The notes beneath the pieces are model-generated. The model saw only the letters and a list, made by a program, of their open reading frames with translations. It did no database searches and was not told the DNA's origin. Below, piece by piece: positions 24,181 to 35,879 of a stretch of DNA of 64,000 nucleotides (the stretch's first letter is position 1; every line of letters starts with the position of its first letter). The stretch is taken from NCBI GenBank assembly GCA_936450465.1, contig OW388291.1, forward strand, positions 73,066,436-73,130,435, given 5' to 3'. This DNA is from Gibbula magus (Eukaryota; Mollusca; Gastropoda; Trochida; Trochidae). The translations under genes and the position numbers were made by a program.

Positions 24181-27100
24181 TTATGCGTCGTCCTCATCAT
24201 CAGGATTTTCTTCATCAACTTCGTCATCATCTTCATCGTCATCAGGATCCTCGTCATCATCTTCGCCTGCGTTCTGGCCCTCAAACCTCTTGAAGTCTTC
24301 ATCGTAATCCTCGTCCCCATAAAGCTCCGTGAAGGTCTCGATACAGCTGAAGGTCTGCAGATGTTCGTTTTCCAGTGCTGCATTTCCAGGTCGGATCACT
24401 AGCGTTGCTCTCATACCGGCTTCCACTGCTGCCTTGCCCTCTGCAAAAACAACATGGGAACTGTAAACATGGCGTGACCTAGATTAATCAATTGAGTAGG
24501 AGTTGAAAAGTTTTATTGTACTGTTTTGGGAAACAGTATTTTCATCTTCAATTCTACTTCTAATACCCTGATACGATTTTCAAACTTTCAAATCACGACA
24601 TTTCATTGGCTGACAAATACAGTGTGTGCCATAAATAGCAATGTGTAACCAGCTGGTAAGTGTAACAAGTCCAAATCGCAGTCAAGGTATTACCCCCGTA
24701 TTTGTAGTAGAAGTACCGGTACAAATGCAGATAAAAAATAACATAATGGATTAGAATGAAATCAACAAAAAAATTAAACTATTTTCTTACCCTTTGGACA
24801 ATCTGTGAGGAATAAAATTTCTTCTGCTTTGCATCCGACTTCCTGAGTGATCTTTTCATAGCTACTCTTCTCTGTTTTGCTGCCTGTTGTTGTATCAAAA
24901 TACCCTGAAAATAACTGAAGAACAGAAGAAAATTTACAATCAATGATATATATCATATGAAACTTAAAGTATGGATGTCTTTATAAAAATGTTTAGTCAT
25001 ATAGTTTCAGTTATAGTTTTTTTTACATATTATTTTCTTTTAATGTAATATGCATGCAGAAATACTTTGATTTCTATTTATGTAAAAAGAAAAAAAAATA
25101 GAAATCATTTTATAGAGGATGCTGATGTAATGATTTTCAGAAAATCTTTTATGTAAAAACTTAAATTAAGGAACAGTTATTTCTTTTCATCACCATTCTG
25201 GTTCATTTTGCAAATGTATTTTTCAAGATATCCAATTAAATTGGGCACAGTGAGGCAAAATCGAAATATAAGCAAAGGGCAACAACTCCTAAAACAAGCA
25301 ACACAGATATTGCTTTTGAACGTGATAAAGGAAATAACCAACAGTTCGAAAGCACTGTCCTCATTGGTGAAAGTGTCCACAAACTTATAACTATTGCATG
25401 TTCACAAAATACTTGTGAGTAAAGTTATTGAATTAGAATCAGTTTAGTATTTTCAAGGAATTAGAATCAGTTTAGTATATTCAAGGAATTAGAATCAGTT
25501 TAGTATATTCAAGGAATTAGAATCAGTTTAGTATATTCAAGGAATTAGAATCAGTTTAGTATATTTGAGGAATAACCAAGCCATACATACATTGTTCAGG
25601 TCGCCCTCCTCTGTATGCCCAAACAAAGCCTTCTGAGATTCAATGCTGCCCGATGAGTACACATAAAGTTTGATTCTTTCTTCTGCAAGTTGCTGTAGCA
25701 CAGATATGGCATCTTCAAACACTCTGGAAGGCAAACAACAACTTGTTATTATAATTATCTACAGAAACCTTGGATACAATTGAGCTGTAGGTATGTTCAA
25801 ATTGGCTGTTAGGAAGTACGCAAATCTATCATCCATTAATATTTATAGTTTTTATTCATGGTACAAATTTGAAATGTTCCACACAGTAGGTGTACTTACA
25901 GGAATATTTAGTTAGACAGTTCTTACTCCCTCTTGATTTTGCATCTTCATGCACAATGCAAGAACCTGGCAGTTATGAGTCCACAGTTTCATACACTTTC
26001 CTAGCTAAATATTTTAGAATGTCAGTGATTTACACCAGAGTATTCATTTTGATAATAAGTTATGAATCCTGTAAATTGACCCCTCAGAATGATTTGCCAC
26101 TGATTAATTCAGCATATTTAGTGTTAATGATGATACTGAACAAGGAATATATGAGCCTCACAGTACTTTATACTCTCCCTCGTCATTTTGTCTTTGTTTA
26201 AGTCAGTATGTACTACACAAAAATGTCATGGACAACCCCCCAAAAAATAATTTAAGTATTATAGGAATCATAATACAAACTACTTTATACATCAATTGAA
26301 AATTGGGGCGGTGCATATCTTTATCATCCAAAACTGTGTTCCACAGGAGATATCGCTTGTGGGAGATCAAGCGATATCTCCTAGGAGATATCTTTTTGGC
26401 AGTAGATTTTGCACAATGCCCTGTCACAGTCAACTGCATGACATCACAATGCTTTTGCGTCATCGAGTAATGACATCACAATGCTATGACGTCATAAACA
26501 TGATGACGTCACAATGCTATGACCTCACCGCACTGGAAGTCAAATGGCAGAAATGTACTCTGATATGTACACTATTTTCACTTAAACGTAATAAGAATGA
26601 TTTTGGATGATAAATAGAATCTCACCCTCGTGTCTTCTGATATCAAATATATCAACACTCGTTGATAAAAGTGAAAATATCCTCGGCAAGCCTCGGATAT
26701 TTGTAACTTTAATCAACTCGTGTTGATATATTTGATATCAGAAGACACTTGGGTGAGATTCTCTATATATTGTTGTCAGTAAATATAGAGCCCCTCTTCA
26801 TTTAGTCTTTGTTTAAGTCCACCTGTTAACTTTTTGAGAATTTGAAACGTGAGAAATGCATTAATTAGTTTAAATATTGAACCCCTTGTCATTAAATCTG
26901 GTCCTTCATTAAGTCTTTGTTCAAGTCCACATGTTAACTTTTGGGGTATGATGATATGCAAGAAGTGCTTTAATTTGCATTTTTGTGACTGAATATTGAG
27001 ACCTTATCATTTATTCTGCCCCTTCTTTCAGTCTTTGTACAAGTCAACAAGTTAACTTTTTGGGGATGTTGATCTGGGATGAAAGCAGTATTACAGTACT

Positions 27101-30100
27101 TACTCCCCCTTGATGTCGCCACTGTCGTAGCCATCCTGCCACATGTGACCCTGGAACTGTTTCAACTCTGTGCTCTTCCTGTCATTGCTCATCTGCCACC
27201 GAACGTTCTCCGCCACCGATTTGATGATATCCTCCTTGCTCGCCTCGCCATCTGCTATCTCTACTGCGCCATCTACCGACTCTTCTTTGTCCTTCTGTGC
27301 CTGAGATGAATGAATGAATTGAAGGTTTCGTTTCATTTTTTATTTTGATGGGCTGTTACATAGACAGATCCAGAAATTTTGAAAAGTGTGAGGCCGGTGC
27401 ACCATGGGTGTGGGGTTTACATGTTGAAAAGTGTGAGGCCGGTGCACCATGGGTGTGGGGTTAACATGTTGAAAAGTGTGAGGCCGGTGCACCATGGGTG
27501 TGGGGTTTACATGTTGAAAAGTGTGAGGCCGGTGCACCATGGTTGTGGGGTTTACATGTTGAAAAGTGTGAGGCCGGTGCACCATGGGTGTGGGGTTTAC
27601 ATGTTGAAAAGTGTGAGGCCGGTGCACCATGGGTGTGGGGTTTACATGTTGAAAAGTGTGAGGCCGGTGCACCATGGGTGTGGGGTTTACATGTTGAAAA
27701 GTGTGAGGCCGGTGCACCATGGTTGTGGGGTTTACATGTTGAAAAGTGTGAGGCCGGTGCACCATGGGTGTGGGGTTTACATGTTGAAAAGTGTGAGGCC
27801 GGTGCACCATGGGTGTGGGGTTTACATGTTGAAAAGTGTGAGGCCGGTGCACCATGGTTGTGGGGTTTACATGTTGAAAAGTGTGAGGCCGGTGCACCAT
27901 GGGTGTGGGGTTTACATGTTGAAAAGTGTGAGGCCGGTGCACCATGGGTGTGGGGTTTACATGTTGAAAAGTGTGAGGCTGGTGCACCATTGGTGTGGGG
28001 TTTACATGTTGAAAAGTGTGAGGCCGGTGCACCATGGGTGTGGGGTTTACATGTTGAAAAGTGTGAGGCCGGTGCACCATGGGTGTGGGGTTTACATGTT
28101 GAAAAGTGTGAGGCCGGTGCACCATGGGTGTGGGGTTTTGAGGATTTGATCCTTCTATAATTGGTATTCTTTGATAAATTTGTAGGAATCTGAATGTGAA
28201 TGTCATCAAACCTGGACTTTTGTTAATATGTCTGATTCTTGTAGTTCAGTCACTGAGGAATGGTTTAGTGTCAATTCATGCAATAGAGTAATTATTTGGA
28301 TTAGAACTTAATTCTATAATTACTGTGATTAGGAATATTTAAAAAATCTGATATCACATTTGTCCAGTTAATGAAACAGAAGAAGCGATCTTATTGACTT
28401 CAGTTATCAATCTAAAACCATGTATGAGAACCCTATAAAATATTCAGGCACCCCCATTAGGAACACCTGTTTGGGTTTACCACCTTGTTACACAAAGAAG
28501 CTAAGTTGTGTAACATTGTACAACAACAGCAGCAGGAGGATACATCAGTCAAGAGTACTGTCTAGTGTCCTTTGTGTTGGACTTGAATCCTCCTCTACTA
28601 TTTCAATAGGGGGAAAGACGTAATTAACACTCTTATGTAATCCAACTGCCAGACAAACTCATGAATGAAATGAGGGGAAATAAACCATTATCACAAACTG
28701 AACTAACGATTTAAACAGACCCATGCCCCAGGGCGTTACTAATGGTTAGATGATGTTTGTGATATAAGGGAAGCAACTCTTGTGAGAAGTCTATTCATAT
28801 ATGTTAATCATGGTGCCGTCTCCAGCTGGGAACAACGTAATATCAAGGGAGAATTTAGACTTTAGGGATTAAAATAATATTTCTCTTAGTCTTTTATAGA
28901 GCAACATTTTCAGAAGATTTTTTACAACTATTTATTTATGAGAAGAGAAAGCCAATTCATGGACAATAAGACTGTCAGATCTATGAAAATTTACTATATT
29001 TATTGTTCATTTTATTTTTAAAATCTTTTAATCAAGAGAGAATTCATCAAATATAAAACCTTACCAATGATCGGAGAGCTGTGATGTCTTTCTGTGTTTC
29101 CACATTGTCATATTTCTTCCCGAGGTATGAGTCCAAGTTATCAGTGATGAACTTAAATAATGTGTCCTGAAAAAGAGAAACAAGATATTGTCAGAAAACT
29201 ATCAACTGAATCTGTACAATTACAGGTTCAGTGTATAAAACAATCTTGAACACAAACCAACTAACAAGTGTCTGTTCAATTAAAAAAAGAATTAACAATT
29301 AACAGGAAAAACTTATAAAGTTACCAGCCAAGAGCAAAAGCGATGAGATTAACGATGATGTGACTGGTCACATTTTATCAATTAATTTATTAATACTTTC
29401 AGTTTAAAATATTCTTTGAGGAATTACTTTTTTTTTATATTCAAATAAAATCAAGTCAATTGGGAAAAGTACTTGTGAATGTAGTAAATGATTTTTTTCC
29501 TTAATTTACAAACGAGATCTTCAATAAATAAAATAATGAATAAACTTCACTTTTTAATTCAAAATAAACCAGAAATAATTTGAAAAACATTCAAAACCGA
29601 TAGTGGGATATGAACTTAATCAAAGTTTATATGTCCTTTCTCTTTTAAAAATATCCTCTTGAGCAGAACATGGAGATAACTTCAGAACATTTACGGTATT
29701 CTACATTTAGTATCATCTTGGCGGGTCATTCATGTCAAATGACAAAATACGTGTTACCGTTCCAACGGTATTTTAAAGTAAAGCAGTTATAACTATTATT
29801 GGATTCATATCAATTCAAGTAATTTGTTTTTAGTAGCAACTCATTTAAGATCCATGATCCATTGTTTGAAATCCAAGGCCGGCAAGTACAGAGACGCCAT
29901 TTTGATGTACATCAAACTGCTTTTATCGAGGGGGTGAACAGAAGAGCCAGTCACATGACCACGTTTGCTATTCCCGTTATGTTTCACGGCCTTTGCAAAA
30001 CTTTTTGTCGGTGCCGCGAACTAAAAAATTACATTTTCGGCATCAAATTGTCGCGCCAGTGTCCCTCCAATTGGGAAAAATACATCCCACCTTAAATGAA

Positions 30101-30921
30101 TCAACTGACTTGCCAAACATTTTAGCAGATCAGGTAACAATTACAATTACCAGTTATCATTGTCAAATAGAAATTGGAAGAAAAAAACTTCTGAAATCCG
30201 GAAGCAAACAATCAAAAATAGATAACTTTTAAAATACTAAGAACGAACCAGATGTACAAAAAGACAACTCGTTTTTGATCGCCATTCAGAAAGAATCTGG
30301 AAACAATTAATGTATAACCTGCCGGACAACCCGTCCCTTTAGAAACACTAAATACTTCAATCACGGTTAAGTCTTTAAAGGCAGCTGTACCTTTGAAGTT
30401 AACATACATCTTGTAACAGTCATCAATTCATAAAGTTGTAAGTATCACACATATACTTCTACTGTAAGAGGAAGAATAGCCATGTACAATGAAATCTACT
30501 GTTAATGTTCATTATTTGCTTTCAGCGACCAATATGCGGTCTTGTTATGTATGAACTCATGGAGCGCTCTGTCGATGCCGGTTCGATAATTATTTACCAT
30601 ATCTATCTCTGTTCTTTCTGCAAATATTTATGTGACAGCTGCAAACAATGGACCACAGTCTCCTCTAATTACATCTGAGATAAGCCAGGTGGTAACGCAT
30701 CCCCCTTAACAAATAGTTGCTGTAGGTACAACACGGAAAAGCCTTCTACCTTCCTTTTCCTTATCTAGCGTTCTTTTCAATGCAAAATCAAATAAACTAA
30801 GAAAATAATATACCTTTACAAATGAAATTGGAGTTGTTGTTCCCTCTATATCCACAACAACTGCTTGCACATCTTCTAAGAGGGAGTCGGCTTCCTGTGC
30901 TGTCCGTTTCTGTGGTGCCAT
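24181..30921 (-). CDS. ENOPH1: Enolase-phosphatase E1, six coding exons, complete
   Basis: Cytosolic HAD-superfamily enzyme of methionine salvage: it enolises 2,3-diketo-5-methylthiopentyl-1-phosphate and removes the phosphate to give the acireductone. Exons: 30814-30921, 29065-29166, 27104-27300, 25591-25723, 24791-24914 and 24181-24440. All introns are GT-AG and phases agree, giving 307 residues. The start is the ATG at 30921, 23 residues before VVVDIEGTTTPISFVK; D24 and E26 fit the nucleophile and Mg sites. YVYSSGS (156-162) is HAD motif II, K193 lies in GSK, and ILFLTD (213-218) supplies motif III/IV acid. AENVRWQMSNDRK and LKQFQGHMW are typical of the family. Usual length is about 260; the surplus is an acidic tail (about 264-307, with 22 of the last 27 residues Asp or Glu). 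Introns 2 and 4 hold minisatellites. Confidence 0.95.
25435..25574. repeat. 28-bp tandem repeat in ENOPH1 intron 4
   Basis: Five units beginning agaatcagtttagtat, spaced exactly 28 bp (25436, 25464, 25492, 25520, 25548). The array ends about 15 bp from the donor side of exon 4 (exon edge 25591). Confidence 0.92.
26290..26762. mobile_element. Second copy of the palindrome-capped element, within ENOPH1 intron 3
   Basis: A 15-bp inverted repeat (aggagatatcgcttg, 26345-26359, with its complement at 26368-26382) is followed by a short tgacatcacaatgc region with TGACGTCA motifs, a right arm matching 17400-17520, and a well-preserved palindromic cap at 26617-26762. There is no minisatellite expansion and no left cap of the 16.1-kb type. 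Confidence 0.75.
26617..26762. repeat. Palindromic cap
   Basis: It is almost the exact reverse complement of 16126-16272: agaatctcaccctcgtgtc at the left pairs with gacacttgggtgagattct at the right. Confidence 0.88.
26770..27090. repeat. Diverged 120-bp repeats in ENOPH1 intron 3
   Basis: The blocks cattt-a-gtctttgt and caagtcca-ca-gttaacttt recur near 26800, 26910 and 27030, each followed by a variable stretch ending in a ttgaac/ttgagacc-type block. This is a diverged tandem triplication. Confidence 0.6.
27381..28138. repeat. 45-bp minisatellite in ENOPH1 intron 2
   Basis: Seventeen units of 45 bp starting gaaaagtgtgaggccggtgc; units differ at one or two positions (gggtg/ggttg, gtttac/gttaac). 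Since 45 is divisible by 3, three frames stay open across the whole array (two on plus, one on minus), which explains ORFs up to 289 codons. The minus frame stops at 27340, before the acceptor of ENOPH1 exon 3, so it does not join the gene. Confidence 0.95.
28140..29064. other. ENOPH1 intron 2, remainder
   Basis: Ordinary AT-rich intron with no exon or repeat that I can support. Confidence 0.5.
29167..30813. other. ENOPH1 intron 1
   Basis: AT-rich intron. Short plus-strand frames near 29862-30232 show no protein character. Nothing further seen. Confidence 0.5.
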
Positions 30922-31110
30922 TATGGAAGTTTGCGGCGCCTACTGTACAAGCGTCTAGCCTGCCCGTGAACAAAGACGCGAATGCGCGGAGCTGCTTCGG
31001 CCGGCCAGGTGCCCCGCACACTGTGACCTCAATACTCGTCCCGATAATACTTGCTTGACGACTAGTCACACTCGGGCGCGTAACTCGAGCTGTTCTATCG
31101 ATCAGCTTGC
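30922..31110 (-). promoter_or_regulatory. ENOPH1 5' UTR / promoter region (approximate)
   Basis: The sequence upstream of the ENOPH1 ATG is markedly richer in CpG than its surroundings (gcgcggagctgcttcggccgg and similar), as is common for housekeeping promoters. The transcription start cannot be placed. Confidence 0.4.
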
Positions 31111-32080
31111 TGAAAAGGGGAAAGAGTTAAAGCGGTTGTGATATGTAGTTCGCAGGAATATATCATATTAAAACATTTTGGTGTCATTTATGAACGTTTA
31201 CCGGCAACACGGAAGAGAGCCGCCTTTCAGTGTTGCATAGTCATAGTGTTCTTGTTATTCTATTTTAGTCGCATATAGCCTACTCATTCAGTACGCTTTA
31301 GCTTTCATACTAGTGTGTTACATTGAATACATTCCTAGTGAAAGAGACACGAAACGACATGAAATCCAGTAAAGTTGAAATGATCTGAACTTGATTGCCT
31401 GAAAACAATTATAGGTAAATTCATACATGGTCATATTTTTTTTATGAAATTGTGAATATGTTAAACATAACCAGGTAAATGCTCAACGGCTGTTGTGACT
31501 AACTGACGAAATGAACACGCGGGTCTATGATGAAACATGTACATGAATATTTCACCACCTGTTGAAGCATAATAAAGACATACCGCGAGACATATACGAT
31601 ATGAACACGCGAACAGTGGAACAGCAAACTGGATAACACAATCTCATTAAAATCAGTTTGAACGTAATACGATACCTCGCAAGGCTCCAGAACGCAGCGA
31701 GGTACGAGTGTTACCGTTCGATCTGATTTTAAAGATTTTGATGTAGGCTGATATTGCTTATCGTTGAAAAAAATAATCATATGCCGGTATGTGTAAAAGG
31801 AAACGGAGATGACAAATGATTTGTGTAATGTCTTTACATTATGTTGGCTTTGAATTTCATTCCTCGTATATGTATCCATTCATTGGATTTCAAACTATCC
31901 ATTCATCTCGCCGGGTAAGAATTTAATAATTCAAATAGTTTTCAAACTTCATCTAGTTTCCGAATATAAATTATTCTTACCTGATCAGATTTTAAAAGTT
32001 GATGTACAAATATAAGATAAAATAATATGGACGAACAACTTAATTCTTCTTCATTGTGTGTACACTGTTTCCAGCTGTTT
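31111..32080. other. Intergenic DNA with hairpins
   Basis: An imperfect inverted repeat lies at about 31648-31733 (aatcagtttgaacg ... cgttcgatctgatt, with cgaggta blocks inside), and another at about 31916-31980 (gtaagaattt ... aaattattcttac). A minus-strand frame at 31499-31879 crosses the first hairpin and is not credible as a gene. Confidence 0.45.
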
Positions 32081-32084
32081 CTTG

Positions 32085-34865
32085 CCCCATCATCTGTACT
32101 GGTGAAATCTGCTCTGTTTCCTGTCCCTTCATCACTTGAATTCTGCTCTGTTTCTTTGCCCCTTCATCAGTTGAATTCTGCTCTGTTCCTTGCCCCTTCA
32201 TCAGGTGAATTCTGCTCTGTTCCTTGCCCTTTCATCGGGTGAATTCTGTTCCGTTTCTTGTCCCTTCATCGGGTGAATTCTGCTCCGTTCCTTGTCCCTT
32301 CATCGGGTGAATTCTGCTCTGTTCCTTGCCCCTTCATCAGTTGAATTCTGCTCAGTTCCTTGCCCCTTCATCAGGTGAATTCTGCTCTGTTTCTTGCCCC
32401 TTCATCAGTTGAATTCTGCTCTGTTTCCTTGCCCCTTCATCAGTTGAATTCTGCTCTGTTCCTTGCCCCTTCATCAGGTGAATTCTGCTCTGTTCCTTGC
32501 CCTTTCATCGGGTGAATTCTGTTCCGTTTCTTGTCCCTTCATCGGGTGAATTCTGCTCCGTTCCTTGTCCCTTCATCGGGTGAATTCTGCTCTGTTCCTT
32601 GCCCCTTCATCAGTTGAATTCTGCTCTGTTTCCTTGCCTCATCATCAGGTGTATTCTGTTCTGTTTCTTGCCCCTTCATCAGTTGAATTCTGCTCTGTTT
32701 CTTGCCCCTTCATCGGGTGAATTCTGCTCCGTTTCTTGCCCCTTCATCGGGTGAATTCTGCTCTGTTTCCTTGCCTCATCATCAGATGTATTCTGTTCTG
32801 TTCCTTGCCCCTTCATCGGGTGAATTCTGCTCTGTTTCCTTGCCTCATCATCAGTTGAATTCTGCTCTGTTTCCTTGCCTCTTCATCAGTTGAATTCTGC
32901 TCAGTTCCTTGCCCCTTCATCAGGTGAATTATGCTCAGTTTCTTGCCCCTTCATCAGTTGAATTCTGCTCTGTTCCTTGCCTCATCATCAGATGTATTCT
33001 GTTCTGTTTCTTGCCCCTTCATCGGGTGAATTCTGCTCTGTTTCTTGTCCCTTCATCGGGTGAATTCTGCTCTGTTTCTTGCCCCTTCATCAGGTGAATT
33101 CTGTTCTGTTTCTTGCCCCTTCATCAGTTGAATTCTGCTCTGTTCCTTGCCCCTTCATCGGGTGAATTCTGCTCCGTTTCTTGTCCCTTCATCGGGTGAA
33201 TTCTGCTCCGTTTCTTGTCCCTTCATCGGGTTAATTCTGCTCTGTTCTTTGGCCTTTCATCAGGTGAATTCTGCTCTGTTCCTTGCCCCATCATCAGGTG
33301 AATTCTGCTCTGTTTCCTGCCCCTTCATCGGGTGAAATCGGGACTGTTCCTTGCCCCTTCATCAGTTGTATTCTGCTCTGTTCCTTGTCCCTTCATCGGG
33401 TGAATTCTGCTCTGTTTCTTGTCCCTTCATCGGGTGAATTCTGCTCTGTTCCTTGCCCCTTCATCAGGTGAATTCTGCTCTGTTTCCTTGCCTCATCATC
33501 AGATGTATTCTGTTCTGTTTCTTGCCCCTTCATCAGGTGAATTCTGTTCTGTTTCTTGCCCCTTCATCAGTTGAATTCTGCTCTGTTCCTTGCCCCTTCA
33601 TCGGGTGAATTCTGCTCCGTTTCTTGTCCCTTCATCGGGTGAATTCTGCTCCGTTTCTTGTCCCTTCATCGGGTTAATTCTGCTCTGTTCTTTGGCCTTT
33701 CATCAGGTGAATTCTGCTCTGTTCCTTGCCCCATCATCAGGTGAATTCTGCTCTGTTTCCTGCCCCTTCATCGGGTGAAATCGGGACTGTTCCTTGCCCC
33801 TTCATCAGTTGTATTCTGCTCTGTTCCTTGTCCCTTCATCGGGTGAATTCTGCTCCGTTTTTTTGTCCCTTCATCGGGTGAATTCTGCTCCGTTTCTTGT
33901 CCCCTCATTGGGTGTATTCTGCTCTGTTCCTTGCCCCTTCATCAGGTGAATTCTGCTCTGTTCCTTGCCCCTTCATCGGTTGAATTCTGCTCTGTTCCTT
34001 GCCCCTTCATCAGTTGTAGTCTACTCTGTTTCTTGTCCCTTCATCGGGTGAATTCTGCTCTGTTCCTTGCCCCTTCATCAGTTGAATTCTGCTCTGTTCC
34101 TTGCCCCTTCATCGGGTGAAATCTGCTCTGTTCCTTGCTCCTTCATCAGGTAAATTCTGCTTTGTTTCTTGTCCCTTCATCGGGTGAATTCTGCTCCGTT
34201 TTTTTCCCTTCATCGGGTGAATTTTGCTCCGTTTCTTGTCCCCTCATCGGGTGAATTCTGCTCTGTTCTTTGCCCCTTCATCAGGTGAATTCTGCTGTTT
34301 CCTTGCCCCTTCATCGGGTGAATTCTGCTCTGTTCCTTGCCCCTTCATCGGGTGAATTCTGCTCTGTTCCTTGCCCCATCATCAGGTGGATTCTGCTCTG
34401 TTTTTTGTCCTTTCATCAGGTGAATTCTGCTCTGTTTCCTTGCCTCATCATCAGATGTATTCTGTTCTGTTCCTTGCCCCTCATCGGTTGAATTTTGCTC
34501 TGTTTCTTGCCCCTTCATCAGGTGAATTCTGCTCTGTTTCCTTGCCTCATCATCAGATGTATTCTGTTCTGTTTCTTGCCCCTTCATCAGGTGAATTCTG
34601 CTCTGTTTCCTTGCCCCTTCATCGGGTGAATTCTGCTCTGTTCCTTGCCCCTTCATCAGGTGGATTCTGCTCTGTTTTTTGTCCTTTCATCGGGTGAATT
34701 CTACTCTGTTTCATGTCCCTTCATCGGGTGAATTCCGGGGTGTTTTTTAAAGCTTTGATTAGCATGCATCAGGTGAATTCTGCTCAGTTCTTTTCCTCTT
34801 TTCCTCCATCAAGTTAATTCTGAGTGTTCCTTGCCCTGAAAATCATCAGGTGAATTCACCTGTAT
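32085..34865. repeat. 34-bp minisatellite, about 80 units
   Basis: Units of 34 bp built on cttcatcgggtgaattctgc and ctctgttccttgccc blocks. Most units keep a GAATTC site. Higher-order structure is visible: about 33078-33412 is repeated nearly identically at 33521-33855 (offset 443 bp, 13 units), and about 32174-32345 at 32447-32618 (offset about 273 bp, 8 units). The right edge (34740-34865) is diverged. Many short frames on both strands are artefacts. Confidence 0.95.
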
Positions 34866-35039
34866 CTTTTGCGTTCCCTGTGATAAGATAATGAAGTGAA
34901 TATTACATATTCACAAGCAAGTTTCACAATGTGCTTTAGGAAAATGAGAACGAATCTGATTGAACGAACTTAATTGTGTCGATATACTAATAATGGGTAT
35001 ACTAAATAATGCGCAACTATGAACACTTATAATTATAAT

Positions 35040-35330
35040 CTGCTGGTCGAGTTAAAGAGCCATTGAATATTTTTTATAAAATTTGTTGGGACTTTAATAT
35101 ACTTGCAGAATGACCCTGAAATACTTTCAATTGACTTGCATATTCATGCCCTGAACACATGCCAAATATATGATAATTACTTGTTTCCAACGAAAATCGA
35201 GCAACAGTTGTTGGAGACCGACATTCTAGGCCTAAGTTTCCAAAATTATGTTTGACCAAATGGCGCGCGTCATTGGCCGGTTTTCGATCACAAATCGACA
35301 TTTCACCTTTATATGTTCACTGTCTTGAAT
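35040..35330 (+). repeat. Dispersed repeat, copy 2
   Basis: Shares ordered blocks with the minus strand of 14437-14790, including ttgcatattcat, gagcaaca, gtttccaaa, gtttgacca, ggttttcgatca and acctttatat. Non-coding; family unknown. Confidence 0.7.
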
Positions 35331-35334
35331 GAAT

Positions 35335-35879
35335 TAGCGTTATATTGATAATTTTCAACATCAGTCAGTACTTTTGAAATAAATAACAAAATTTATAACG
35401 TTTGACATAATATGACTCCAACAACATATACTCATTGGCTCTTGAAGTCTCCGCACAAAGCATTTTGGTAAATTCGTTCATTAGAAAAGGTGTTTTTGTA
35501 AAATAAAAAAGGCTTTATATATACTAGTATGCTATATGGGCTATGAATTTATTTCTAAACTCCTGTTACAGATATGGATAAGGAACCAGGATGTTTTGTT
35601 TTTATTATCCCTATTGCATGTTGAAATAGAAATTATATAATATTGAAGGATTCAGTTTTGGTTCTGTTACAAAACACAACTGTCACACGCACACACATCG
35701 ATATAATGTTTATTCGTGTGTACAGACAATACTAGATCGAAGAGAGAGAAAGAAGAGTGACAAGCTGGTGTCATCAGTGATACTTGATTTCTCAAAGAGA
35801 ACATCGTGCATGCACTTTACGTGGGTTTCTTTATGGTTCTAAAATATATACATGTGACGCTCTATATATAAAGTTTTGC
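35335..35879. other. Non-coding stretch
   Basis: AT-rich; no gene or clear repeat seen. Confidence 0.4.

Noticed and set aside
27340..28209. 289-codon minus frame and 220-256-codon plus frames
   Set aside because: Direct translation of the 45-bp intronic repeat. The minus frame stops before the next ENOPH1 exon.
31499..31879. 126-codon minus frame
   Set aside because: Crosses an imperfect hairpin and shows no domain.
32027..34697. Series of frames such as SSGEFCSVPCPFIG
   Set aside because: Translation of the 34-bp repeat with frequent stops.
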